NCBI GenBank assembly: GCA_037447655.1 | Contig: JBBHKE010000454.1 | Location: 64,001-112,825 of the forward strand | DNA length: 48,825 nt | Direction of reading: 5' to 3' | DNA from: Zygnema cylindricum | Taxonomy: Eukaryota; Streptophyta; Zygnematophyceae; Zygnematales; Zygnemataceae | Shown here: positions 20,620 through 32,414 of the stretch, one piece after another | Layout: every line of letters starts with the position of its first letter | Numbering within the stretch: the first letter of the stretch is position 1 | Notes under the pieces: generated by a model | The model's input: only the letters and a program-made list of their open reading frames with translations | Databases searched by the model: none | What the model was told of the DNA's origin: nothing | Program-made: the position numbers and the translations under genes

Positions 20620-23600
20620 TCATTTTCCTTTTAACCCACATTGTTCGCTACAAAATTTTAGTTTAGGAGATGGGACTGGCTTTGTCATCATGTATGCCAC
20701 CATTTCTCCATCTGGTTTGTACTCCAAAATCACAATTTTGTTCTCAACCTTTTCTCTCACAAAGCTCAACCCTATATCCATATGCTTAACTTTGAAATGG
20801 TGTTTTCGATTAGCTACAATTGGAATGGCAGCTTGGTTATCAAAAAACAATTTTTAAGTTCCAACCTTCAAGAACCCAAGCTCTTGCAAAAGAGACTTCA
20901 CCCACATTAGTTCTTTCACAGCAGAAAAATAGGCCATGTACTCAGCCTCCATAACAGACTGAGCAACCACCTTTTGTTGCTTACAGCTCCATTCCCAATT
21001 TACAAAACATATCTAGATGTACACCTTCTCATAGAAGCATCACCAGAGCTGGCATCACTCTAAGTGGTGATGTCAATATTCTTCCCTCCCAGATGCAACC
21101 AAAGATCCATGGTTTCATCAGATACCTCATAACCCTCTTGGCTTCCTACCAATCTTTCTTTCTAAGATCATTAAGACTCCTACTGAGGACCCCAATTGCT
21201 GCAGCTTTATCCGGCCTAGTAGAATTCATGAAATAAATTAGACTTCTTACGACCTCACTATAAGGAATTGACTTCATAAACTGTCTCTCTTCCGGGCTCA
21301 TTTCCTCGTCAAGAATGATCATACCTCCTTCTACACTTCCATCACTTAATATCTTCAAGTCCATGGGAGTGGTACAGCTGTTTGTCTCATCCATTTGAAA
21401 CTTTTCTAGCATATTTTCAATTGCCTCTTTTTGAGTTAATGTGCTTCCTCTTTTCTCTTTATCTCTTTCCATCAAAATTCCTAAGATATATCTTGCCTCC
21501 CCTAAATCTTTCATGTCAAATATGCTTCTCAAATCTTTCTTTAACTTATTGATCTTTTCCATGGACTTAATCATTACCACCAAATCATCTACAATGTGGC
21601 TATAAAAATAACCTCCTCTTCATCGTCAAACATGTAAATAGAGAAGTTAGAGTTGATTCGACATATCCCAGTTTGGTTTTAAATTCATCCAGTTTCTTGT
21701 TAATTTTCATAGCTCTTTGTTTCAGCCCATACAAAGACTTAATAAGTCTACATATTTTACTTTTCTCTCCTTCCTCCACAGCCTTCCGAGTGCCTCATAA
21801 AAATCTCTTCCTCTAACTCATCATTGAGGAAGGCAGTTTTGATATCCATCGGATGAATCTCCATGTGTAAGGTTGCTGTTGGACTGAGGAGAATCCTTAC
21901 GAAGGGAAAACATATAACCGGTGCAAAGGTCTCTTCATATTCAATTCCCTCCTTTTGGGTAAAACCCTTTGCTACCAATCTAGTTTTGTACCTCTCAATG
22001 GTAATATCTTGATTCAGTTTCGATTTAAACACCCATTTACACCCAATTGGCTTTCTTTTTGGAGGACAATTCACTAGTTCCCGCGTATTGGCTTCCATAA
22101 TGGAAGCCATCTCATCATTTATGGCTCTAACCCATCTGTCCTTTTCAGGAATGTTCATTGCCTTTGAGTTAGTTTGAGGCTCGTCAGGATGTGATAGCTT
22201 TTTTACCTTGTGAGTTGCCTATTTTTCTTGCAACCTTTTGCAGCTCTTTCGTCCTCCTTCAAATTCGGAAGCTGGAATGGAGGGTTATCTCGGGTTCTTC
22301 CGAACAGTTTCTTTTGCTCCCCAATAGATGGGAACTGGCTCCTCTTCCTCCATATCCTCGAACAGTGCCGGAGCTTGTTGATTCATCGGAGTCTCCTCTT
22401 TGTTTTGAGTTTCTTTCGGATCTGCAATAATCCGATAACATACATTCTTTTCAGAAAAATCTGACTCTTCCTCACAATCTGACTCTTCCTCACTCTGTGA
22501 GTCAAATCTTTTTTTGATTGTCGTATAATACTTTAAAAGATCTATCAATTTCCCTTCATCCATGACAACTAGATGCTTAGCCATTATGATATCCTTCTTC
22601 CCGAGGTCACAGACTCGATATCCCTTGACAACCTCATCATATTCCACTAGATATCATGGCTTTCCCTTAGCATCTAGTTTCCTATTCTTTCGATCAGAAT
22701 TTAGACTATACACTTGACTCCCAAATACTTTCAGATGAGATACATCCGGCTTGCTCCCAACCCATCTCGCATATGGTGTTCTTCCTTTTATAAAAATTGT
22801 AAGAACTTTATTTTTGATGTAATTGGCATAGTTTATAGACTCCCCCCAAAAGCGTTTTCTTATCTTCTTATGTGTTAACATGCTTCGGGCGTTATTAAAT
22901 AGAGTTCTATTTAGAGTCTTTTGGCTACATCATTTTGTACTAGATTATCAAGGACATTCTTTCATGTAGTATTCCCTTATCTTTCAAGAAATCCTCAAAC
23001 AGTCTTTGATGTTGTATTCCCTTATCTTTCAAGAAATCCTCAAACAGATTAGATGTATACTCTACCCCATTATCACTTTTAATTATCTTAATGGGGGTTC
23101 CATGTAACTTCTCACTCCATGCTTTATATTCTTTAAAATAAAGTGGTGCTTTAGACTCACTTTTGAGGAAGTAAACTCTGGAATGCATAGAACAGTCATA
23201 AGTAAACTCTGGAATATATAGTACAGTCATAACTTATGGTTTGCATATAACTTTTTCCTCCTACAAAAGTTACTTTAGCCGGTCCCCAGAAATTAATGTA
23301 TATAAGAACCCCTCTATACGTGGCATGTTTGTGAAAGGGCAATCTGTGAGCCTTACCTTGTGCACAGCCACTAAAATCATCCATCACTTCACTATCCATA
23401 AAGTGAATCCTTTCCACTACACCTTATTTTTTCATTTCCCTCAATTTGTCCAAATGTACATGCCTCAACAACTTATGCCATATCATTATCTCGAGGACAC
23501 AAACATAATAAGCATACTTCTTTTCATTTCTCAAGTTAAACCTAAACATTCTTTGCCTACCCTTGTCACCAGTAAAATATACCTCATCATCATACTTTGC

Positions 23601-23900
23601 TGTGAAAGTTCCTTTTCCTAGTGTAAGTCTCAAAATCTTTATCATCCAAGACAGAGGTAAAAATAAGATTCCTGCTTAACTAAGGTATTTAGAGAACATC
23701 TGAGAACTTCACTACACACGTTTGACCCTCCACTAGTACCTCTAGATCTACTGATCCCACTAGATGTGTAGTTACTACTCTCCCATCCCCATACTCTATC
23801 TCTTCAGTGGAAATATTTCTCAGCTTAGTAAATCATTGTTTTTCACGGCACATATGCATCAAGGCACCCGAGTCAATAATCTAACCTTTCTTTGGAGCTT
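20620..23900 (-). pseudogene. Copia pol remnant of element 2
   Basis: Protease site IIDSGALMHMC near 23865 follows a TAG, at the place where element 1 has Trp in GWIVDS. Then come integrase pieces (CAQGKAHRLPFHK, KSDNGVEYTSNLFEDFLKDKG), RT pieces (CKWVFKSKLNQDITIERYKTRLVAKGFTQKEGIEYEETFAP in short runs, and MDIKTAFLNDELEEEIFM at 21900-21800), the RT palm region around 21580 broken by a frame change, and the RNase H tail FFDNQAAIPIVANRKHHF ending at a TGA at 20620. Two tandem duplications of 45 bp and 31 bp (22969-23047 and 23171-23231) lie in integrase. Confidence 0.9.
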
Positions 23901-24985
23901 CTCGGACAGCTCCGATTGCACATTTCTGCCTCTTTGGGATCTCTTTCTCCTCCAGTTTTTTGTTGAGAAGTAACTCCCCATCCTCTTCGTCCAAGGTCTC
24001 CTCCTCTCCTAACTCCCCTTTCACCTTTGTGACCACATGTGCCTTCTTCTTTCCAGATGGTCCACAAGATTTTTTCTCATTCAGCCTCAGCTCCGTCAAC
24101 TTGGTGCACTCTGCCATGTAGTGACCCAGTTTCTTGCAAAAATAGCAAAGCCCCTTTGGAGGCCGAGATCTAAATCCATCCGGTTGAACTCCTCTCCTTC
24201 CTCCACCAAAACTTCTATAAGGTTTCTTGTTCTCTTTATCTATCCAATTGGTTTTGGCGGACCAGGATCATTCCAACCACTATGTTGTAAATCCATCGGA
24301 TGTCCGGCAGATATTAAACCTTGTTGACAATATTTTTATACTCCTTTGGGAGCTTCATCAACAAGGTGTTCACCTTCTCCTTTTAAAATTCCACCTTTCG
24401 AGCACTCTCCAACTCCACAAACAAACCAGCCAAATCATTACAAAAGTCAAGCATTTTCTCTCCTTTATAAACAAATGCCTAGATTTTCTGATCTACGAGT
24501 TTTAGTTCCTGAATCGTGTCATTTCTATAAATGTCTTCAAGTGCTCCCCACAGGTTAGTTGCTCTTTCCACATTAATATGAGGTGTGGCCAATTTCCAAG
24601 AAAGGTGACTAAAAATGAAGTGATATACGATAGAGTTGTTGAAGTCTCAGCCATCAAGGTCATTCTCCCCAATTTTAGGCATCGCTTCCACATGTACCAG
24701 CTTTGGTGTCGATCCCGAAATCACCAGGGTCAGCTTCTCCGTTTATTTTCCTGTATCAGAGACGCTACTCTCTCTTTTAACATCCTTCTTTATTGGCTGC
24801 CCATATCTTGCTGAGAATCGCAGTCCTCTAAATCTCGGTGGGCCTCCCAATAGTGTGGATGGCCGCCCCACACGGCCAATTAATATAACATATAGTCTCT
24901 TTCGAAGAAGTGCTCCCCTCATCATCTTGTTCCAGTAGATAAACCATGTTTCATCAAAGATGGGTACCCTAAAAGGTGGACCCAT
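23881..24985 (-). pseudogene. Copia gag remnant of element 2
   Basis: Begins at the ATG in the primer-binding site with MGPPFRVPIFDETWFIYW, parallel to element 1. The open frame runs from there to about 24743, then frame changes and stops break it. Later pieces keep gag features (LLMKLPKEYKNIVNKV region near 24360) and the CCHC knuckle CYFCKKLGHYMAEC (about 24110-24150). Near its end the frame leads straight into protease, with only a TAG between them. This suggests that the ancestral element had gag and pol in one frame. Confidence 0.82.
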
Positions 24986-24988
24986 AAC
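24975..24988 (-). other. Primer-binding site of element 2
   Basis: On the minus strand GTTATGGGTCCACC, one base inside the LTR end. It differs by one base (C to T) from the element 1 and 3 sites and from the complement of the initiator tRNA anticodon arm. The likely gag ATG is within it (24983-24985). Confidence 0.75.
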
Positions 24989-24989
24989 G

Positions 24990-25994
24990 TGCAATTCTGT
25001 GACCTCCATTGGTACACAGAATATGCAGCTTGCTTCAAGCCTCTACGGTAATATTAAATGCCTCCCTTCCTTTTCGAACAACTTCCACCCTGGCAGGAAA
25101 TGACTTTGACTACCTTACCTTTGTGAAGGCAGGACTCTCGAGAGCTCAAGGTAAAAAGAATTGCTCAAAACGCCCAACTAGGCGACTAATTATTAAGTGG
25201 CAAAAGATGCCAATATTTAGACAAGCACTCAAGGAGAGAGGCTGCTACCTTCCAAAAAATTTAAGTCCCAAATCCCTCTCTAAACCCTCTAGACCTGATG
25301 TACGGACCCAATCAAAAGACTGTACAGCACAGAGAGGTACCATTGCCAATGTACTTTCTGTACGGCCATTATACAACATGGCCATCGAAGGGACTCCCAT
25401 CACCTTTAGACTCGTCTTTCGGTTTCGCGTAAATTTTGTAAACGATTAATGGTGCCACATTGCGTCTGGTGAGGAGCCGACCGCAAACAGCCAAAGTGAC
25501 CAATCTGCCATGGTGGCTTAGATGCCAGCCGTTAGATGCTAACCGGCATTTCTTTTGTGCTGTCAAAATTTAGTGTCTGCACCACTCAATTTCGTGCAGT
25601 ACGTACTGGTATCCTTGCTGCAACAAGTTCCTAACTGAATTTATGTTATTGTTCTGCAATCGAGTAAATCGACTTAATCCACTAGTTCCTATTTATATAT
25701 CTATCAAACCTTATATATGCTAGCACTAGGTACTAGACCATCAGATAAGCCAGCCCACTAATCAGTAGTGGACCAGGATCAAATCCTTTGTCGGTCAGCT
25801 TTTTTCTAAGGGCTTGTTCCCCTACCTTCTTCTGGCTACTCAGTCAGCCATGGCTCTACCTCTCTCTCACCGGTCTTTAGTGACTGTACTAAGTATGAGA
25901 GCTAGAGAGAGGGAAGGTAGAGCCTGACTGCCAAAATAAGATCTTTTATTCTCCTATAGTCTGACCTAAAAAATATAATAAAACTCAAATTTCA
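24990..25994 (-). repeat. 5' LTR of element 2
   Basis: 1005 bp with TG...CA ends on the plus strand, homologous along its length to 19599-20599 but with many substitutions and small gaps. A T-arm-like motif is at 25773-25790. Confidence 0.88.
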
Positions 25995-26459
25995 ACAACC
26001 TGCAAATATTTTTCCCTATATGCTTGTCATTTTTCTATGTACATGCGCGTGACGAGTAGGTGAATAAATCTTATTATTCTCCTTTATGCAAAAAAATTTA
26101 AAGACATGTGACGCGCGCAATAACGATTTTTATTTCGTCAATCAACTATTACTTTAAATAAAATCACCAAGTTAGTTGATTTTAGTAGAAGTTTGAGGAT
26201 GAGCTGGCATGACATGGAAGTGGGTCTAATGATAATGACGCCACATTTAAAGCTTCACGGTGACGCACATTGTACTTTGATTCTCACACATTTCTAGTAC
26301 GCTGCAAGACTCTTTAGTTATAAGTCCCATTTTCTGATATAACGAGAGAAAAATACCTTTACTTTAACAAATGGGCACATTGCCTCTGTATTAAGACATG
26401 AAGAGGCAAACATTCAATGAAGATCAGTTATGTTGTCGCAAAACATAATATAAGGGCAT
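25995..26459. repeat. Tandem ~1-kb noncoding repeat array, part 3
   Basis: Continuation of the unit split by element 2: CTGCAAATATTTTTCCC, TACATGCGCGTGACGAG, GATGAGCTGGCATGACATGG (about 26198), GACGCACATTGTACTTTG, and TTTAACAAATGGGCAC (about 26369), which closes the unit. About 90 bp of the next unit follow before the solo LTR. No gene. Confidence 0.68.
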
Positions 26460-27495
26460 TGTAACTTTGAGACCTTTATAGGTTCTCAGAGTAGGCATCT
26501 CACACGAAGCCTCTATGATAACCCTGACCCCTTTGTGTTTAAGCAAGAATAACTGCCATCCTCACAAAAAAAAACTCTGACCGGCTTCACCTTTGTGAAG
26601 GCAAGACTCCCTTGAGTCTATAGCAAAAAGAATCTCTGAATTTGCTCCCCTGAGCAGTAAGTTATGAAGGGTCACAGTTGACCTTTTGAACTGAAGCTCT
26701 TTGGGAGAGAGGGTCCAATCTATCAAATTTTTCTAAGTTCTATATCTCTCTAAAACTCTATCTACTGAAGTACTGCACCAATCATAATATTGTATCGTAC
26801 ATAAAGGTACACGTGCCAGTGTACTTTTGGTACGGCCATTGTACGACAGGGCCAACAAGTCGACACATGTCACTTTTGGATTCGTTTCAGTAATTCCCGG
26901 AGATGTTGTAATCCAATGTGATTGTGCCACGTGGCAATTCATGTGACGTCGACCGCAAATCACCGAAAACCTATTATGCGATCTCGGCATGCTTCATGGC
27001 CGTCAGATTAAGTCAGATTACAATCGTGGCCGTCATAAATACTTGCGCGATATTTGTTTCGTCTTCGAAACAAGATGCGCGGTATTCGTTTTGGATATTC
27101 CGTACGCCGTACATTACAAACTGTATCTATGTCTAAATATCTCGTTAAATGAAATAGCCTTCGTGTTAACATTTAAATAGCTACCCAACCTTATATCCTC
27201 TAACCTTTATCTTATACTAATCGGCTAAGTCAACCGGCTATCGGCTACCTTGACAGACGGTAGGTCCCAGGTTCAAATCCTGGGTACGTCAAGATCTATT
27301 TTGGTAAAATCTACCAACCTAATGTTTGTCACCGTCGGGATAGCATAGGTGGCCATGGCTCTATCTCCCTCTCCAACTTTCAGTGACTGTGACAAGTGTG
27401 GGAGCTGGGGAGAGGAGTTAGAGGCAGACTACCTCTGCTTCTTTTCTGCATTTTACAAAACCTAGAAAATACTAAAATAACCTTTAATTTCTACA
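26460..27495 (-). repeat. Solo copia LTR
   Basis: About 1036 bp, TGTAACTTTGAG to AATTTCTACA on the plus strand, homologous to element 1 LTRs in the same orientation. No primer-binding site, coding region or polypurine tract adjoins it. The flanks GGCAT and CAATA do not match, so it may have formed by recombination between two elements rather than within one. It has the best T-arm-like hairpin (27266-27284), with a perfect pol III B-box match GGTTCAAATCC. Confidence 0.82.
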
Positions 27496-27559
27496 CAATA
27501 CATTTGTTTTTCTGTATTATTTCCAATTTATATATGGAAATATTTGGACCGGGAAGGTA

Positions 27560-29850
27560 CGACCCCATGTACTTGTAACTTAGCAAACTTACTTTGTCTT
27601 CTAGCGCGGATCTGGTGGACCCGGATTTCATATGTCTTTATGTGTTTACTCGAAATTGTTACTTACCTTTATGACGATTGTATACGTCGACAATGCCCGT
27701 GACGGTTGTCAACTTGTATAATTTGTCTTGCCGCATCGTATTTTTTGAAACTTTTTAAAGTGTTGCAAGACACATCGTGGTTTTTGAAACATTTTTGCAT
27801 GTCGCATGTCATTGCGTGACATCGTAGACGTACAGCCTTGCAGCCATGGTTGTACAACATGCATTTAAGTAAACCTCTCATGTCCATCAGCCATGACTTC
27901 GCAAATTTTTCACCTTCGCAGATTTTTCACCTTTCCGTGAAATGACACGACACCATCAAGACCCCTTCAAAAAAAACCGTACAAGGTGCATGCGGACAAA
28001 AACCAGCAACCCTTTCAAAATAAAACCATTCAAGTTACATGCGAACAAAAACGAGCAACCTTGTACTTTTTTTTTGTCCTCAAAATTTTTTGAAAACTTT
28101 TCATACGTGAGAAAACGCTTTCTTATTTGCGAAAACGGTTCCACTTTATTTGAAACACATGGCCAATGTGTTTTATGATGAGTTTGAAGATGACGTGACT
28201 GTGGGTTGAAAAACACGAGACGATAAATTTTCGTACATCCTAAGTTCGATGATGACGCAAAATGTACTCTACAAATTTGCGATTTCTTCGTGCGGTTACA
28301 ACTTTAGCGGCGGCACTAAATTTTAAAAAAAAATGACAAAAAAAAACCCCATACTTAGCCACATGAGGCAATACCCTTAATTTTTGAAACTCCATAACCG
28401 ACATCTTATTACAAATGCGGCAAATATTTAGACGGTCACCGGCAACACATAATAATTTCTCGACAAAACTGTATAACATATTTATTGTTTTGCATATTAT
28501 GACGTCTATACCCAGAAATAACGTATGCTAATCTGTATTCCCTCTTAGGGTACGTCCCCATGTAATCGGTACTTTGATAAAGTATTTTGGACTGTAGTAA
28601 AGATTATATGTCCTACTTTGAAGAGCGTCCATATGTGCTAAAAATGAAATCGGAACTTTGAAATGTGACGGTTCTAGACGTAGGTACAACTTGTGACGAT
28701 TGTAGCCGGCTACAAAACTTCTGACGATTAGTGACGCCAACAAAAACAACAACAGTTGTAGACGTCTAGATTTTTGTGAAATTGTAGATGTTTAGGGTTT
28801 GGTGACATTGTGACGTCATGCTTATTTGTGACAACGTCGACGTCACTGATTCAAGAACTTTCCGCCATGGTTTCCCGATTTCGTTTTTTCTACTCTTCTC
28901 ACTCGGAAAAAAACCTTAAAATTGTCAAAAATAATAATTTTCAAAGATCTTTCATTTTGTCAATATTGTCGTGTCTCATTCTAAAAAGTGTGAGATAAAA
29001 GCGATGGTGTGAGAGGGAGAGGGGAGAGGCAACGACGGCGCAAAATTCTGCAAAGGAACCCATGAATGAAAGTGGAGGTCCAAGACCCCTGCATTTTTTT
29101 TTCCGTACATGCCTGTGACGGGAACGGAGAAAAATAGCTAGGACTCTCCCCTCGTCCTAAATTTTTCCACTCTTGTGGCGCCTGCGTGGTTCGTTTTTCA
29201 TTCGCTGTTTGGGCGGTACTTTAACTAAAAACACCCCGTTGAGGTGATTTTGGATGAATTTTTATTTTGGGCTGGATTCTCTTGCCTTATGGGTCGAAAA
29301 GGGGAAAACGCCAAAATGCGTTCACATTACGACAAACACGCCGTACATCCAATGTATTAATTGACGTTCACTCTACTTTGGTAAAAATGATTTTCTCGTA
29401 CGGCTAAAGTTTCTGTCAAAGTTCCCTGAATTTTAGGGCAAAAAGAGAGAGAAAAGTAGATACTTTAATACATGGGGACGTACCCTTATTGCTTCTTCGA
29501 AGAAAACTGTACTTTAGTACGTTTTTTGTACGAATGAACTGTAGTACTTACTACGCTTTGTTCATTACAGTATTTTACTAATTATAAGTGGCCGGATCAA
29601 ATCTAAATGTAAGACATGGGTGTGAGGTCACCTATTGTTATAATTAGTTTATTTATTTCTCGCGAGCTCCTTTGGGGCCCTTTGAGGGGATGAGCTGGCA
29701 TAGTTCTTGTAAGCTGTTTTGACCGTACAATTTTGTCGTCAGAATTACAAAACGACAAAATAAGTCAAGTGTATAAAATTCACGGATGACGCGCAAATGA
29801 TGTACAACGTGTTACGAAATTTACGCGTATTATACGGATATAGATTCTAC
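27560..29850. repeat. Tandem ~1-kb noncoding repeat array, part 4
   Basis: A divergent unit (to about 28545), a clear unit (28546-29470) and a partial unit (29471 to about 29850). Landmarks: GTGACGGTTGT near 27700 and GTGACGGTTCTAGACG near 28670; GATGTTTAGG at 28787; GAATGAAAGTGGAGGTC at about 29063; TTTAATACATGGGGAC at about 29471; GATGAGCTGGCAT near 29690. From 19318 to 28787, minus element 2 and the solo LTR, is about 2037 bp, or two units. No coding region. Confidence 0.65.
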
Positions 29851-31391
29851 GGCTAGGTCACCAATTCAAGGACGCTAAACGACAAAAAAATGAGCAACAT
29901 TTTTGAACACGAGCACATGCCCTGGGGTTCTCTGTTCTCCATGATGTTTGAAATTTTGTCCTTTTCGATATGCCAATCTTCCCTGTGGTGGGGGCTTCAA
30001 GTGGGATCGATGGTGGATACAGCCCGAGACACCTCGCGCCATAAAAGACAAAAAGTACTAATACCTTTGACCGAGCTAGAATCTTGAGTCAGTTGAAATT
30101 TGTCAATCTCGGCGAATTTTTTCCCGCCGTACTCTCACGATTTTTTGTCGTATTATCAAAATAAGTGGAAACCGTTTGCCTCTATTTCAAGATTGACTTC
30201 CAGATGGCAGGTCACACCCTATTCTTTGAAGCGTAGAATAGCGTCATAGTGACGTCATCTTGACGTCATCTTTCGATAGATAATCTAGTGGCAGAACAAT
30301 TCTCCAGACCAGATGATACGGACAGCAGGAATATCCGTACACTACAAAATCTGCTTGCACTTGGCTCTATATTTTTACCTTAGCTTTATGTTTTCTGACG
30401 TCATCATAAGCCGGCCAGGACCATGTCAGGACAAAACCACTGATTTGGCACGTGATTCTCCCCAACAAGATTTGCTTGGAGCAACAACTTCCAGATTGTC
30501 GTTATCTCTTTTTGAGAGTGAATACTAACCGTTGACGGTTAGAGACGACCGTCATCCATGACGTCATCATGCCGACTGTTTTAAGCTTTTTTCTGGGTCC
30601 GTTTTACGTGTTTTTCAGGGTTTTCATTTGTCGTTTTATTAATATAGAAAATTTTGAGCCATTGAAAAAATTGCCTGAGCAGATGACACGTGGAATTCTG
30701 TGGTTTTTGAAACTATTCTAGGGTTTTTCCAGGTGATGACGTTTTCTAGGGTTTTTATTTCGTATATTTTTTAAAGTAAATTTTTTTCAACCACTAGAAA
30801 ACGGCCGGAAATTGTTTGATTGCCGAATAAATTTACGCACGTGCGAAACCGTACTCGAGTGCGCCCGGAAAAAGGCATCCAACGTCGTTTTTTCGTTTTT
30901 AGGGTCTCAAGATTCGATATTTCCAAGGTCTTACAACTTATTGACTTTTAAAAAATTAGCGACTGTTGAAAACAGACGAGACGTTCAGCGGTCTGACAGC
31001 TGTAAATTGTACTTTCTGTACCTCACAGATTTGGAGGGCGAAAGAAATCTTCTGGTGTGAACAGCCACGCCCTCCCAAAGAACAACATCTTCCACCGACA
31101 AATCCTGACAAAATCCTGCCGCCCGCAATCGGACAAAAAAACTGGCTCACAACGCTACGCAGCTGAAGGTCACGTGATAGTGACGTCATGACACGTCTGG
31201 CCACATTCAAGGATCGTTCGTAATTGCTTGCGAACAGGAACAGCGGAACAGACAAACTGTCCGTACAATATTCTTTTGGCGAGTCGCACTCGGCTCCCAA
31301 TGCGCGGAAAACGAGCCAACCGTACACTGAAATACCGTACACCGAGCGACCGTACACCGGTTTTCTCGCAGTTCGGTTCCTCTAAGCGCTA
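29851..31391. promoter_or_regulatory. Intergenic stretch with a cluster of TGACGTCA palindromes
   Basis: No gene is visible; the open frames here are short and have no family motifs. Perfect TGACGTCA (CRE-like, the core bound by plant bZIP factors) occurs at 30250-30257, 30261-30268, 30396-30403, 30559-30566 and 31181-31188. This is far more than expected by chance in 1.5 kb of AT-rich DNA. No nearby transcript start is evident, so function is unknown. Confidence 0.5.
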
Positions 31392-31629
31392 CACCGTGAA
31401 TCGCTATTAGCGTAATGAAATAGATAGCGTAATGAAACAATTAGCGTACTTTACGGTAAATTGTGTTTTTTCGGGTACACCATGATTCTAATTTATCATG
31501 TACTCTAATTTGTAAGGTGAGAATAGTTCCTTTCAATCCCGACCGTCAGATCTACAATCTGACATGTGTGTACGGATACAATATTTTTGAAGAGAAAAAA
31601 AGCATTAACACTAATTACGATTCACGGTG
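31392..31629. mobile_element. CACCG-family MITE, copy 1
   Basis: 238 bp. Starts CACCGTGAATCGCTATTAG and ends CTAATTACGATTCACGGTG, flanked by TA on each side. The interior includes CAATCCCGACCGTCAGATC, a block shared with the copies at 41228 and 45657. TA flanks and CACCG...CGGTG ends resemble Tc1/mariner-type MITEs, but the superfamily is inferred only from the TA. Confidence 0.7.
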
Positions 31630-31641
31630 TACTGTACAGTA

Positions 31642-31838
31642 CACCGCCAATCGCTATAAGAGTCAAGGATTAAATAGCGTCAAAAAACAATTAGCGTTAT
31701 TGATTCTAATTTAGTACCTGAGACGTGGCAGATTATGGTCCACGTACTTAAATAGCGTTATTAATTGTATTTCAGGTTTTTTTTTTTGAAAAAAGGGCAC
31801 CGAATTGGCGTTATATACTCTAATAGCGATTGGCGGTG
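31642..31838. mobile_element. CACCG-family MITE, copy 2
   Basis: 197 bp with perfect inverted ends CACCGCCAATCGCTAT and ATAGCGATTGGCGGTG, flanked by TA. The symmetry continues outside as GTACAGTA and TACTGTAC. It begins only 12 bp after copy 1. Its right part is nearly identical to 40060-40141, so at least two copies are closely related. Confidence 0.75.
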
Positions 31839-31907
31839 TACTGTACTTTGCGGTTAGGAAATTTGGCCATCTTTAGCTATAAATTTTGGAGAGCGGCTGG
31901 TGCAGTA

Positions 31908-32414
31908 CACCGCGAATCGTAATTAGAGTAATGAAAAAATTAGAGTACAAAAACTAGAAATAAGAATTAGAGTAATGATCGATAATTTATGTGATAGAGC
32001 TGTTCCAACTATGAAAATTACTCTAATTTATTTAAGTACTCTAATTTGGCACGCTAATATCCTCTACTATAAATAAGGTATTCGTACAGAATTTGGCAAA
32101 ACGTACAGTTTATCGTCACTATGACGTATGCACAACGCGGTTTGTTAAAATGCAGTTACATGATAACGGCCTGTATTAAATCATTATTTGTACTTTTTTA
32201 CATAATAAAGTACAATTTTGCACTGTCGGAGGTTGTCCGTACTCCACACTATTTAAAACGAACCTATATTAGAATTAAAAACGCTAATTAAACTATACCT
32301 TAAATAAAAAAATGAAAAAATTAGAATCATTTACTCTATTTACGATTAATGTGATAGAGTCAAAATTTCGAGCGACCGAATTAGAGTAATTTACTCTAAT
32401 TACGATTCGCGGTG
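31908..32414. mobile_element. CACCG-family MITE, copy 3 (long form)
   Basis: 507 bp. Inverted ends CACCGCGAATCGTAATTAG and CTAATTACGATTCGCGGTG match perfectly for at least 19 bp, flanked by TA. It is rich in the words ACTCTAATT and GATAGAG. Interior sequence is shared with 46104-46607 (same orientation) and 38214-38545 (inverted). No coding capacity. Confidence 0.78.

Larger units (their letters stand above)
19599..25994 (-). mobile_element. Ty1/copia retrotransposon, element 2
   Basis: LTRs of about 1 kb at 19599-20599 and 24990-25994 enclose gag and pol in copia order on the minus strand. It is related to element 1 in gag, pol, primer-binding site and polypurine tract, with divergent LTRs. 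The insertion splits a unit of the ~1-kb array between GAATGAAAGTGGAGGTC and its continuation at 25995. The flanks (ACACCTA left, ACAACC right) are similar but not an exact target duplication. Many frame breaks; an old copy. Confidence 0.9.
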
